A DNA stretch of 64,000 bases from Caprimulgus europaeus (lineage: Eukaryota; Chordata; Aves; Caprimulgiformes; Caprimulgidae). Every line of letters starts with the position of its first letter. The stretch's first letter is position 1. Shown piece by piece: positions 1-12,600 of the stretch. The notes below the pieces were generated by a model. It did no database searches and was not told the DNA's origin. It worked only from the letters and a program-made list of their open reading frames with translations. The stretch lies in assembly GCA_907165065.1 (NCBI GenBank), contig OU015534.1:11167686-11231685 (forward strand), in the 5' to 3' direction. The position numbers were made by a program, and so were the translations under genes.

Positions 1-109
1 CAGTGAAAAATGAAGTATGTTTTCTTTTGTGTTAACAAGCCACTGCTGCTGAGTGTACACCATCACATTTGTCGAGGGGCAGTTCTTTGTGTGTGCATGA
101 ACTGTTCTT

Positions 110-224
110 ACAAGTGCCGGCCGGAGTCTGGCACGGCGCGGCGCCCTGGGCTGGTGTGCGGGCGGCTGTGCCACTGCCCGGGCCAGGCTGAGCTGGGCAG
201 GCAGAGCAGCTCCTGAGCTGGCGA
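110..224. other. GC-rich patch next to CR1
   Basis: GTGCCGGCCGGAGTCTGGCA and CGGCGCGGCGCCCTGGGC are strikingly CpG-rich for intronic sequence. The patch abuts the point where recognisable CR1 text begins. It may be a more 5' part of the same CR1 that has diverged, or a separate GC-rich insertion. I cannot assign it. Confidence 0.4.
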
Positions 225-773
225 GTGCTGTGTGGGCTCTCTGCTCTGCCCTGGTGAGGCCACATCTGGAATATTGTGTCCAGTTCTGGGCCCCACAGTT
301 CAAGAAGGACAGGGAGCTGCTTGAGAGAGTCCAGCACAGAGCCACCAAGATGAGTAAGGGAGTGGAGCATCTCCCTTATGAGGTACGGCTGAGGGAGCTG
401 GGCCTCTTTAGCTTGGAGGACACTGAGGGGCAACCTCATTAATGTTTATAAATATATGAAGGGTGAGAGTCAGGAGGATGGAGCCAGGCTCTTCTCAGTG
501 GTGTCCAGTGGTAGGACAAGGGGCAATGGGTGTTAAGCTGGAACACAGGAGATTCTGCTTAAACTTCAGAAGAAACTTCTTTACTGTGAGGGTGACAGAG
601 CACTGGAACAGGCTGCCCAGGGAGATTGTGGAGTCTCCTTCTCTGGAGACATTCAAGACCCACCTGGACGCCTTCCTGTGTGATCTCATATAGGTGTTCC
701 TGCTCTGGCAGGGGGATTGGACTGGATGATCTTTTGAGGTCCCTTCCAATCCCTGACATTCTGTGATTCTGTG
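225..773 (+). mobile_element. CR1-clade LINE, 5'-truncated, 3' end intact
   Basis: The reading frame from 230 encodes [20 protein letters not shown], then [12 protein letters not shown] and [10 protein letters not shown], the C-terminal end of the CR1 reverse transcriptase. The tail of that protein ([20 protein letters not shown], then LPREIVESPSLETFK) follows in another frame and ends near 693. Frame changes occur near 420 and between about 525 and 545. The element closes with the CR1 tail GGTCCCTTCCAATCCCTGAC followed by two ATTCTGTG octamers at 758-773. Its 5' truncation is typical of CR1 insertion. Two frame breaks point to moderate age. Confidence 0.93.
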
Positions 774-3700
774 GGCTCAGGGCATGCCATGGACATACTG
801 GAAGGACTCTGTCAGAGCCAGTTCTGATGCAGAAACAGTGCTGTGGGCTGGGCTTTCTCAGGTCCATATTACTCTGGATAAAGGACAAAAAGCAATGTTT
901 ATGTGTCCTTAATCCTTGCATTCATTCGCTGTTCGCTGCTCTCTGCTTCCAGTTTGACCACCTGATGGCAGCTTTTAAATTCTGACATGAGAATTGTGGT
1001 TTTGTTACCCACATGTAAAGTTTTGGTCAGCACTTTCAAATTCCACCAAAATATATCTATCAAACAAGAGTTAATCTTTTAGAGTTCTTCAAATAGCTTA
1101 CTTTTCACAGTAGAGAAGTAATGCCCTTTAGAAGGTGATTCCTCCAAAGGCTAACTGCTTTCATTTCTGTTAAACATTTGAAAAGCATGACAACTATTTT
1201 TTGCAAGTGATCTGCTGTAAAACATCTTCTGATTTGATTTGGGCTGCTGTGTGTGGTCTGCTTCTTCATTTTTTTAATGACAATTTTATCCATAAAGAAT
1301 TAATGTTTTCTGAATGATAGGTTATGTTAATAAAACAAGATGATACTGCCCTGCTAAATAGTGGCCTCATAAAGGTCATAAATGAAGATTTAACAAACAT
1401 GTAAGTCAAGAATGCCATCAACAGCAGAAATGCCAAACACCAGACTGAAGCAGAACTGAGTAACCTGCTGCAAAGAAGTATGGAATTTTACCTGTCCCTT
1501 TATTTCTGTGTCTTGAAGTTGTAACTGATTGATTAATGAACTTGAAGGCAGTAGATGCAAGGGTATGAACTTGTGCATCTCTGAGAAAGGTGTGTAGTGC
1601 TGAGCATGAGGCTTTGAGTGACAGAAAGCTTATAGCAGGCTGCAGCACAATAATTTAAAGACTAGTATTGCTTTGACTCTCTTTATGTCCTTTGATTTCT
1701 TAATTTTCCTAAATGAAAACCTGTGTCCACAGTGGAGGTGACTCACAGGTTCCATTCAGGACTTCTGGAAAGCTTCAGTCTTTTACCTGCCATGGGCCTG
1801 CATATCTACTGCTGATTTTGGCTTCTCCTACAATGACAATAAGAAAACTGGCCATAAGTGTTAATTAAAGTCTTAATGGAAGTATCCAGTGTTTTAGGTA
1901 TCTTAGGATACTGTGATTTGGGGCCACAACCAATTGTGTGCTATGCACGTGGAAGAGTCAAGGACAGTTGCAGTGTGCACAAGTGAAAGATGTTGGGGCT
2001 GTATCTTTTCAAAGGCTGATCTGATTTCTAAGTGTAAGTCTACTGGTCAAAATTGTAGATCCCTGCTTGTGCAGGCTGGGTAGAGCATGAATATGGAGAA
2101 TTAGGTGAAGTTATGAGGAGGAGAAAAACTGATGAGCCTTGGAAGCATTCCTTGCAGGTAGACACTGCCTTGAACTTATACGTTGTCTCTAGAAGTAGAT
2201 AATATCTTCTTATTTACACTCACAGTTAAATATTTATTCCCAAAATTCTGGGGTTTTTTGGCTTTTAAATCTAACATGAGGAAGGACAAGCAGACAAAGT
2301 CTGTACTAATGTGGATCAAAATACAGTGCAAAAAAAGTGTATGAGAACCTATTCTTAGTAGTCCTGTTTGTTACCTTCAGCAGAAATGCCCCCCTCACTG
2401 CCATTGCTTGTGTCCTGAAAAGAATCCAGTGTTCATGTTTCTGAGGCACTGATTTTGTCATTCAGTTGAATAGTAAGATCCAAAATTGAGATTAACAGTT
2501 AGCAGAGCACTTGCTTCTTACTTTTTGATGTTACTTGCTCATTTTGTCCCTACTTGCTAAGCTGAGATTTTTACCAGTTACATTTCTTTTTATGATTTCT
2601 GCGTACTCTTCGTTAGTGTGGCTATTTCATTGCTGAATGGCAGCATGTTTTTATGCACTGCTGTCTCTTCTAGCTTCGTTTCAAAAGGAGAGGTGATTCT
2701 CCTTGCCAAAAGTAGAACTGTTGTGCCATATGATTTGTACTTCCAGAAATTCCTTTAGGGCTTCAGTTTGTATTCATTTTTTTGGCTGGATTGCAAGAAT
2801 ATATGATCCAATCGATCCAGTCACGTTTTTAATTGAAAACATACATAGTTTGTGTATATTAAAAAGGATCATTTGCATGTGAGGAAGAGCCCATGAAAAT
2901 GTCTGTTTGAGAATTCTTACCTGCACTTGGGCATAGAAAAAGTTTATGAAACGATTTTCTGTGTATCCATTGTGTATTTGTTTCTTTTTAATGAATGTAC
3001 GTCAGAGGTCTGAATACAAATAAAGTGTGCTATGCAGGCTAATTAAATCAATGCCTCTGTGTAAGAATTCAGTTTCTGGAATAGCTCTTGTAAATCTGAG
3101 ATGTAAACAAAAAACTAGTTATTTTTATATCGTTTCCCTTTGCCTCATGTACGTGATTCTGGAAGTTGGAGAGTTCTATGTTTATGCCTCTTTTTATAGC
3201 AGAATATTTACGTGGTTGAATTTTTATTGAAGCATAATTCCTGGTTTCCTTAAAGCTGAGCAATGCTACTGTACAGTGGGAACACACATTAATTTGAGTT
3301 GCTGTGAAAGGCTGTTCCTGTTAAAGCTGTCAAGGCAGCAAATTGTGCTCAAGTGTTTCTTCGTTAAGAGTTGTTTGTTGCTTTTGCAGAAATGGCTGCT
3401 TTGGAAAGCAAATTGGGAGCTTTTCCTGAAAGAAGGATGTGCAAAAAACAGCATTTAGGCTGTGGGATCCTCCTGTCCCTCCTTCTCCCGCTCTCTACCT
3501 GGAGATGGTGCAAGCACCAGTGCATTTTACTCTGTTTCATTTCAGCTGTGTGCTGAGATGAGCAGTGTGCAGAGGCTCCAGTTTTCTGAGGTTGGCTTTA
3601 GTTTGCTCTTCCTTGCTTGGTTTGTAGCTTTCTCATAAACTATGAGCTCATGGTGCTGGTTCCTTTAAAATGCAGAATGCAAAGATAGTACCTGTCTTAA

Positions 3701-5014
3701 GAGTTTAGAGTCTAAATGGACTGTATGATTATGGACATGGCCCTTGCTCCCATTAAATGTGAAATTCCAGCTCTTCAGAATAAACCTATTTTCTAGTGAA
3801 TCCCAGTATAATCATAAAATCTACTGTTTGTTAGGAGCACAGCTTCCTTGATGTGAGTAATCAGACCCACTTCTTCTGTTCAAGTGCAAACTCTCTTTTA
3901 TTTTTAATAGCAAATTATTTTGAGAGCAGAGCCCAGAAGCCTGGGATTTTTAGAAGTAAACTAGTCTTTTAAAGCTTCCTGTTAATTTTGATTGGCTTAT
4001 TGCTTCTTACCTCTCTGTGATTTGTTTTTTAACTGTTCTCCGCAAAAGCAACCATTGTAGACTTGGCCTTTTTTTACATTACTAATATAGTCCAGAGGTT
4101 TAGCACAGGTCTTTATAGTTACAGATTGTTTCTAACACATTTTTCTCTTATAAACTAAGGGCAGGACTGTACACGAAATCTCTGTTATTGTATTTGTGCT
4201 TTGTACTCATGTACTTGTTGACTGTTTTACAAGCCAGTAACGTAGTAGCCACAGGCTAGGAAGCTTGCCCAGAAATCTGGCATATTTAATTAGTCCTAGT
4301 AAACAAGCAGAGTTTCAAATTTAATTTTTCCTTCTTTAATTCCTATAAACCTCAAGCCATTTAAAACTTAATTTTGACACTAGTTTCGTTTATGCAGTTG
4401 GATACTACTGAAACAGTCCACAACCACAGATGGAATAGTCCCAGTCTCTTCCAAGCGAGAAGGAACAGAAGTTGTTTTGTTTTAACAGTATTTGAGGTTC
4501 CCGTAAAACTGCAAATGATAATCTTCAGGTCATCCATGACCCATTTTCTTTTTCTTTCTGTTAAGCTAAGTGTTTCAAGATGAGGAAATTGTCCTACCAT
4601 GGGTTTAGCCTTGTAAAGGAGAAGGATTGGATTTGTTGCCATTCTGGTCTTTGTACAGGGAGCTGTTCTAAGAGCAAATTATGGGGATGTCTCAACTCTG
4701 TTACTTGCCATGGCCAGTTTATTGCTTCTAGGCTGTGAGCTTAACTCGCTGCCCTGGGTGGCCTAAGCAACAGAGGCTTCAGTTGCTGTCTTCTCTCTTG
4801 CTTTTCAGTGCCAGCTTGTGTTCAGTGGTGCAAATGGTTCTCTACCACTGCTTTCACTATTAGGGACCACTTATGTCTAGATTAATGATGTTTCTCCTGT
4901 CTGTTTCATTGCTGAAGCCACACTGTCTCCAGGCAGGTAGTGTGCTGGTGTCTCTTTATCACAATAATAAAATACTTGCTATTTTGGCCAAAAACTGGAC
5001 TTTGTAACTGCAGC

Positions 5015-5056
5015 TAAAAAAAAAAAAATAATTAAAAAAAAGTATATATATAGTAT
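5015..5056 (+). repeat. A-rich/TA low-complexity run
   Basis: A12-13 followed by TAATTAAAAAAAAG and a short TATATATAT run. Confidence 0.75.
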
Positions 5057-8000
5057 TTAAACTGTGAAAATACTTAGATGAACAGTGTCTCATTAGCTGT
5101 CCAGACAGCTTTTCCTTCAAGAATGTGTTTTTTGTTTTGTTTTTTTAAATGAACAGAGACTGTCTCTTACTTATAAGGCAGCTCCCACCTACTGTTTAAG
5201 GTGAGTTAGCACGTGCTGGGCTGTGTGGAACAGCACTCTCGTTTGCATGAAGCTTCTGTCAGCAGTGACCATCCCAGGGAAGGAAGTTAACCTTCTGCTC
5301 AAAGTACCCTCTAACTGCATTGAATTCACTAGGATTTTCTTCTGTCCTCTGCAATATTCTAATTGCCATATTACCACCGTTCAGAAGGAGTGAAATTCCT
5401 CCAGCCCAACCTTAAACTATTATTCAGGTCCTAGTAATGGATGAAAGATGAGAAAGATTTCTGGCAACCCAGCTCTGTCCTCAGTGCAGTGCACGTTTTT
5501 GTTCAGTTGAGCTTCATGCTGTTGTGTTTCAACTTTAGCATCTTCCTGAAAGCCTTTTAGGTGTAAGCTCAGTTTCTTATAGTAATATGAAGCATCAACT
5601 TCTGTTATAGCTATTAACAAATCTGGAAATTTTAAATCATGAGTAATCTGGTCTAACCAGAAACTAATCCAATGTGGTTGTAACCACTGTAATTACTTGT
5701 TGAAAAAATGCAAATTTGGACTTTGGGTGGATGTTAAGCTCTTCTTGTGGTAACGATAGATTTTTCTGTGTCTTGTCTTTTTTCCTTTTAATTTTTTTTC
5801 CAAATACTTACATTCATCATCATCTGATATTCCTAGCAGTGTCTTGTAAAATGACTGTTAGCTATTAAAAGAATTAATCATAAAGGTCTTTTGGGTTGAA
5901 AAGATGAGAGATATCTGCAAGTGGCTTCAGTCTGACTGCAGTTCTCCTTTGGTTTTAAATTCTGCTGTCACTCTGCAAAAAGAATGCTACATTTTCTAAT
6001 TTTAAGGCTTTGTTTTAATTAAGTTCTTATTTCATACTGTCAAAATATTAGCTGATAAATTAAATAGTATGGGTTCTTTTAAACTAGAAAAGAATGCAAG
6101 TATCTCTGTATTTCTTGTGTGATGTTCCTGTCACTTGGGGTATTTCTTCACTGCCGAATTGGGCTGTACTCTAATGATGATGTTGCCCCGAGCCCTGACA
6201 GCTCTGTGTCCTGAAATCTCATGGCTCAAGGTTGATGCCCTAAATCCAGGCCAGCACGTGTCTGAATACACAGGCTGGGTCATGATTTCAGTGTAGTCAA
6301 GTTGGGAAACCCCTCTGGTTCGCTGTAGGGAAGCAGGATTCATCAAGTCTGACTGCTGATACCTTTAGTGTGGTTTCCCCTAAAATGTGTTTTTCTTCTG
6401 TGTCCCCATTCAGCATTGCCAAGATGTGGAGCAGCCTGTGTCCTGGCTGTCCCAGCCAGGCTCCCTCTGTGGTGGCCAAGTTCTGTGCCTACTTTAATTT
6501 CTGCCTGAGATAAAGCTGTTTTCATTAATTGATTAAACACTTGACACTTAGAGTTGTTGAGGTCTTGTCAGGATGAAGTGTGGTTACTGTGCTGCCAAAT
6601 GCTAAAGTGTCCAGGTTTCAGTGGAGTTGAGATGTGAATAGGTCTGACTGTAAAACCTTATCATGAATCAAAAGTGAGGCAGAAGCAGTAGGTTCCAGGG
6701 GGAAATCAAAAGGAAACACAGGTCAGAGCACCAGCTGAGGAAGCTACAGACCCTTGAGGAACAGGAGCCAAGTATAATTCACTTACTGTAGATGAAGGAA
6801 ATGTGCATTGCCAGATTTACTGCAGAGGGCATCCTACATGGGCTGGATTTGGGTAGGTTTGGTAATTTAAACCATAACACTTAATTTTTTCCTGTCTTTG
6901 GATTCAAAGCTTGTATCTTCTTGATTTCTTTTGACTGTAAGTGTTTGGGGGGAGCTAGATGCTGCTTTGTCTAACCCACAGCATATATTGCTCTTTTCTT
7001 TCCTCTATTCTCTCCCTCTGTTCTTCCTTTTAACCCTCACGACCTGCTTTCAGACTCTTGTCAGGTTGTTTTCCAGTCCCATGAAATTTAACTGTTTTGA
7101 ATGCAATTATCTTCTAAAGACAGACGAACACACACCTTGTCATAACAGCCCATTTCCTTGTCAGGCAAAGATCCTAGCAAAGGGGAGTGAGTGAGCAGGT
7201 GTGGCCTATGCTCAGTAACAGGTTTAAAAAGCGATTTTTAATTTTAATAAACTGATGGTGCAGAAGTAGGTGGTTTACATGAGGTATCTGGAAGGCTGCT
7301 CACAATGGGAAATACAAAGGGATGTGTCACAGCTTCAATTTATCCTGCTTCTGGGCCCTGTAAAATAAAATAGAAATGCTTATAATGCTAATTTCCACTT
7401 TGTTTTTTCCACTCCTGCTTTTACTTGGGATGTAAGGTCAGGAGAGGGGAGCAGATTTCTTTTTGCTTGTGTGCTTTAGTAGTCTGAAGGTATGTGTTTA
7501 CCTTAAATCCCAAAAATTTTGCAGATCATAGATTTCAAGTTCTAGCCACTGGTAAAACCCACCTCACCTGGGAGGCACAGAAGCTCTTTGGAGGCTTATT
7601 GAGCATGGTGCTGATCAGCCAGTCATGCTGCTGGTACTGTTCTGTTTGCCTCTGAGCCTAGGCCAGTGACATGAAGGAATTGTGGCAGCCTTGCTGTGTT
7701 TGAGCTATATATTGCTAGTGACCTACCACTTTGACCTAGTGTTTAGTTTCACTGTTTCCCATGCATTTACTGTAATTATTTGATTTAAGAAAATATATCA
7801 TATGTCTCCTGCTTAGCCCTTTGGGAACTGGCATAGGAGGGGATCAGCAGGAGCTTCTGTTCCTCAGTAGCCTCTGTACAATCTTCCAGCCTCAGCTGCT
7901 TGCTTAAAACTTGTTCCTCTTTGTGTTTTCATCCTTTCAGCCCTGGCGATTTTAAGGAACAATTATTTACTAAGGTGAATTTCCACGAAGCGGGAAGCAA

Positions 8001-8849
8001 AATGACCTGAAAATTGGAAATTATTAGGGTTGCCAGGTGCAGACTTTTCAGTTCTTTCTCCCTCTTTAGCAAAGAAAGCATTTCCCAGAGCTTGATTAAA
8101 TCTCTTAAATCACAGTTTAGCCCAGCATAAGAAAAATAAGCTTAAATACCAGATCTGAACCAAGTGACTAAGCCACGTCCCGTTGTGTTAGAATTGAATT
8201 GGTTATAGTGCACAATAATCTACTTTATTGTCATCCTGGCCTTAACTGTAGCATAAGATGATTGCATTGAATGTGTATAATAATAAGGCTTACACTTTGT
8301 ATATACTGCTTTAAATATTTTGGCACACCATAGAAAGAACCTTTACGTGCAAGGCTTGATTAATCCTTTTCCTCTGTGTATAGAACAAGTAGCTGCCAGA
8401 GCTCAAGGGTAAAACCTATTAATAATGTCTCTGGCAGTCCCTGCCCTCCTTCATGGTGTATTCTCTTCTGTTCACACCAAACTCTGGACTTATTATCATT
8501 TTGGTCTCTCTCTTTTGCTTTCCCAGTTTCTACATAGCAGTTGAGGTCTTTTAGCAGGCTTGAGTCTAGTATGAAAGTGTCTAGTATAAAATATTTGCAT
8601 TTTCTCCATATTTTCAGTGGAGGACAGGGAAAGAGAGAAAGGGGCAGGGGGGTTGTGGGGAGCCTGGCCCCTGTGCTGTTTCCTACAGCTGTTAGCACTC
8701 ACTATGGCAGAGAAGACCCTTAGAACCAAGCTTAGGGAAATGCTTTCCCCAGCAGCTGGGTCTGGCGTGCTCCCGGGGGGATGCACGTGCATCCAGCAGC
8801 GTGGCTGTGCACCCCCCAGAGAGTGCTCCTCAGGTTTGGGGTGGGTGAG

Positions 8850-8965
8850 GAATTACTGTACTTGTTTTTTACATGGGGAAGCTGAAGCAGGGAGAAGAAA
8901 AACATTTTATATAAGGTCATGGGATGAGTTGGCTGCGCAGCCACCGGCACCCTCACTGTTCGGTG
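8850..8965 (-). mobile_element. Possible MIR-type SINE remnant
   Basis: TTTTTTACATGGGGAAGCTG AAGCAGGGAGAAG with a downstream AAGGTCATGGGATG resembles the reverse complement of the MIR core (ACAGATGGGGAAACTGAGGC...AAGGTCACA). The match is weak and short. Confidence 0.33.
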
Positions 8966-9529
8966 GCGAAGTCAAGAGAGATGTTAAAGTACAGTGTTGG
9001 TGCCAAGGTAACGACTCTTTCTATGGAGGTCACCCTGGCTGATTGTAAACGATTACTGACCTTGGACAAATGCTAATCCCGAGTTCTGACTGCTAACCTG
9101 TGCTCTTTATACGAGAGAAAGTGATTTAATCTTTGGCTTTCAATGAAAGTCAGTTCCTTGACCAAAAAGTTTTCAGCATGTTTCTGTCAGAAGTAGATTC
9201 ATAGTTTGTATTATAGTCTCATGGGTATATTAATAATATAACACAACAAAGGAAAGCGGCATGCGGTGAAGGTTTTAAATGAAAAATATTTATTATTCAG
9301 AAGGCTTTCAAGCAACTTAGGTCATTAGATCAATAAAACATTTTCTTTTGGAAAGTATTTCCCACTCCCGATGTGGTGTCTCTTTAGAAGCAGCATCCGG
9401 GAGGATGGATCTGTGGGTAGAGAAGCTGTGAATGTGGTCTGTCCTCCCCTGCCAGGTCCCTCGGGGGACCACGGTGTGTCCTTCCCTCCTGTCTGTAAAT
9501 CAGGTTGTTACAAAACTGGGGGGAGGGAC

Positions 9530-9870
9530 GCAGTGAGGGGGTGCCTGAGAGCGGGGAAGCGGAGGCCGGGTCAGCCGGGCCCCACGGCGCCTTGTAAGGC
9601 ACCTGGGCAGTAGCCTCCCCGCCTCAAACCTTGTGTGGTTGGTTTTCTGTGCCCCTTTGCGTCCTCTGCTCCCCGCTACACGCTGCTCCCCAGACTCTGG
9701 AGCCCGGCGGAGGGGGGGAGCGGGGCAGGCGGCCCCGCAGGCCCTTGGGGCTGGGGGGGTCCCGGCCGCGGCCGGCGCGGTTCGGCCCGGAGGTGGCAGC
9801 ATTTCACTGGTGGGCACCGGCGGCCCGGGATACAGTGGGGACATTCATTTGGCTCAGCGCTTGGGGATCT
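9530..9870. promoter_or_regulatory. Intronic CpG-rich island
   Basis: This is the strongest internal GC and CpG peak of the window. It includes runs such as GGTCCCGGCCGCGGCCGGCG and GCGGTTCGGCCCGG, in a background where CpG is scarce. It lies at least 4.8 kb before the first visible exon. It could be an alternative or lncRNA promoter, an enhancer, or a methylated GC-rich insertion. Frames open across it look like codon-biased noise from high GC, and no protein family is recognised. Confidence 0.55.
9786..9799 (+). promoter_or_regulatory. Candidate CTCF-type site in the CpG island
   Basis: CCCGGAGGTGGCAG agrees at about 12 of 14 positions with the CTCF core as I remember it (CCACNAGGTGGCAG). 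It lies in unmethylated-type GC-rich sequence, a usual setting for CTCF. Single-motif evidence only. Confidence 0.35.
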
Positions 9871-9893
9871 TTTCGGCCAAAAGCACTGTGGTT

Positions 9894-9922
9894 TAAAAAA
9901 AAAAAAATTAAAAAAAAAATCA
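9894..9922 (+). repeat. Poly-A run beside the CpG island
   Basis: A run of A broken by TT immediately follows the GC-rich island (GTTTAAAAAAA...ATTAAAAAAAAAATC). No AATAAA precedes it at a suitable distance, so a retrocopy tail is possible but unsupported. Confidence 0.7.
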
Positions 9923-10844
9923 AGGTCATAAGGTGTCTGGGATTTCTGCAGAGCCAACGTAACAGTGGTCTTTTATTACGGGCGAGTTTACAGCCAAGAG
10001 CTGTCCCGTAAATGAGCAATGCAATTTAGGGAATTTTTTATTTATTTTTTTTCCCTTTAAAAGTAGGAATGCTTGAGACATTAAAGGTGGTCTGGCAGAT
10101 TTTGCTTTGAGACTTCTCTTCGCGTTGATCTGTACACTGGCTTTGTGTCAAGGTGAGAGCACCACCTCCATTCCAGCCAGCCAGGGGCAGCAGCGTGTGT
10201 CTGCCCTGGATGGCACGCTTCTGCACGCAGGGGTACCGTACCTCGTGTGGGGGATAGGAACAATGCAGGAGGCTGTTTGACTACATGGACTATGTGGCCT
10301 ACATGCAATTAATTAGGAAAAAAAAAAAATAGTATGGAATGTGTAGTTTGCACTTAGCATGCTGTTATTTATTTACTTATTTTGGAGGGACGGGGAGGAA
10401 GAGGAACAAATGCCCCGTAAGCCCATGGTGGATGTAATTCAGATACTGGTTCAGGAGCCAGGTTAATAGCAGGTATGACTGGATTTTTATTGTCATTGCT
10501 CAGATTAGAGTACGGACAGCCTTAGGTCCATGAGCTTGTTTAAAGACCTTCATGTTTTCTGTCAACAGCTGTATGAAGTTAAAGCAAAAGAGGCCATGGG
10601 ATTTCTCTTTCTCAGCTAGTTTATTTGTGAGGTGGTGAGGTTAATGTGGCAATATCCCATGCTTAGTAGAGAGGCTTTTTGGCTTTAAGCATTGTGTGTG
10701 CTCCCTTCAGATTTATGATTTTGACCCCAGCCTGGCATTATCACACTGTCAGTGGGAGTGCAGGGCTGGTTTGAACCTCCAGCTCTTGGTGGTAATCTCT
10801 CTTAATTAGCTTGCAGTTGAAACAATTGTCCATCTTTTTTGCCT

Positions 10845-12140
10845 TTAAACAAGGGAAGTTTGCTCTATGAGTGGTTGATTTCCCCGAGGGAGGAAGTCCT
10901 GAGAGAGGTTATCAGGGAGAGAAAAGCTCCGGTCTCCACTTTCAAAGCAATGCCATGTACGAAGCATGCATCAATCCTGTTAGTACTGCTTATTATTTCA
11001 CAATGGCGTGTCAGGAATTACGGGCATGGACCTTTCTAAGGACTCTTGCAGACCTTTATGCACTCTCATCCCGACTCAGGGTTTTGGGGAATTATGTGCT
11101 AATAAAAGCTAATTTTACACATTAAATTGCATTCTTTGAAATTGCTCTTTTAATTGATCTTTCCCTGACTTCTCCACAGATCTCTCTGAGCCTCCTAATT
11201 GTCGACTTTCTGCCAGGGAGCCCTCCATGCCTCATCATTAGGGCTAAAATCTGCCATCACTTAACATAACACACAGAGCTTACAACTGGGAGCAGCCCCC
11301 TCCTTTGCATGGGAGCGCAGACAATAATAGATGCTATAGTGGCAGCGCCAATGGGAGTTTTACCATGTATTTTAATGACTTGTGCTTGATTACATTTTCT
11401 AGATTGAACCAAAGTTCATTTAGTAATTGGTATGATTCTTAGAGGGTTCACATTTGACATTCCTCGCTCATTAAAGAGCTCCAACAAAGGCTGTTACAAC
11501 TTTCATCTCAACGGTGACCCTCTCAGATATATATCCAGTCTTTTTCTTTTGATAAACCACCCAACTCAGCATTCATCAACACTTAACCATCTGCAGCCAG
11601 CCCCTCCTAGTACCTTCTCCCTTGCTTTGATGATATAATTAAAAGCCTTCTGTATTATCTCCCTCAGAGCGATAAGTCTAGGTGCGTCAGCTTTCGGCAC
11701 ATGCATTGTTTGTTATTTGATTCTCTCCGTATCAGCTGTTCCTCACGACAGGCTCATTTTTCATATGTTGTAAAGATTAGCTGATGGAGTGGGAGATCAG
11801 AGGCATGAGGAGGGAGTGTGGCTTTCAATATTAGTAACCAGATGCTCATTTGAAATGGTGATGGAGTTTGCTGTTATCTGTTAGATTGTTTGGCTCCTTT
11901 GCTTTTACCTGAAGATAGACTGGTTAAGCACTAGTCAATGAAAATTAGCATCATCTTTAGTGACTTGTTATGATAGAGTGCTCTTATCAGTCTGGTTTAG
12001 TGTGGCTATTCTCTCCTTGAGTCTGGTTTACAGAAATCACGGCTTTGTTTATGCATGTGCCCAAACTTGCCTGTTTGACCTTTGAAGCTGTGATTATAAT
12101 ATTAATCTATGGGACTATTCTATTGCAAATCACTTAGGTG
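10845..12140. promoter_or_regulatory. Candidate conserved noncoding block (enhancer-like)
   Basis: About 1.3 kb of complex, repeat-free sequence. It is dense in homeodomain-type TAAT cores (for example TTTTAATTGATC near 11149 and GATTACATTTTC near 11390) and SOX/TCF-type motifs (TCACAATGGCG near 11000, CCAACAAAGGCTG near 11481), interleaved with unusual CpG-containing words. This texture is typical of deeply conserved vertebrate developmental enhancers. Conservation itself was not tested. Confidence 0.38.
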
Positions 12141-12460
12141 GTCCGCATTTCAGAGGATTTTCACTGTGGCACCTCCCTCTTGTCTAGCAAGATGTTCTGT
12201 TATTGTTAGTATATTCTACATTGAAAGCTAACGCAGAGTGGCGTTTCAGGACATCTCTTCTGTCTGGTTTTCGTGGGGGGGTTGTGTGTGTGTGTGAGGG
12301 AGCTGCAGCTAGGATAGCGCTGTGCTACTGTCTGTCCATTTGCACTGATTTTGTGTAACTTTGTTATAAAGTTGCTTAGCTACAGAAAAACTTGGTACAA
12401 TAGTGCATGCAGATACAAACTGCAGCCCGCAAATCCTCAGTGTCCTGCAGTGTAGCTAAA

Positions 12461-12600
12461 TAGTGTTATTCCAGTTTGCAGGTGGGGAGGCTCTATCTGT
12501 GAAAGCCACACAGACACTGGCAACAAAACCAGCATTTATTGAGGAGTTCCTGTTTTACACTCTTCTGCTTGAAGTCTAGCCCTTGCAGCCTTCCTCTGCC
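12461..12600 (-). mobile_element. Probable MIR-type SINE remnant
   Basis: TGTTATTCCAGTTTGCAGGT GGGGAGGCTC, with a later AAAGCCACACAGACACTGGC, follows the order of the antisense MIR core (TTATCCCCATTTTACAGATG...AAGGTCACACAGC). It is heavily diverged. Confidence 0.45.

Noticed and set aside
32-439. 135-codon minus-strand frame at the left edge
   Set aside because: Its part over 225-439 is the antisense of the CR1 reverse transcriptase frame.
8617-9042. 141-codon plus-strand open frame
   Set aside because: Low-complexity start, no domain, and it overlaps a possible MIR. Treated as chance.
9631-10011. Several overlapping frames across the CpG island (up to 126 codons)
   Set aside because: All three plus frames and the minus strand are open at once, as expected from GC-rich, stop-poor sequence rather than a gene.
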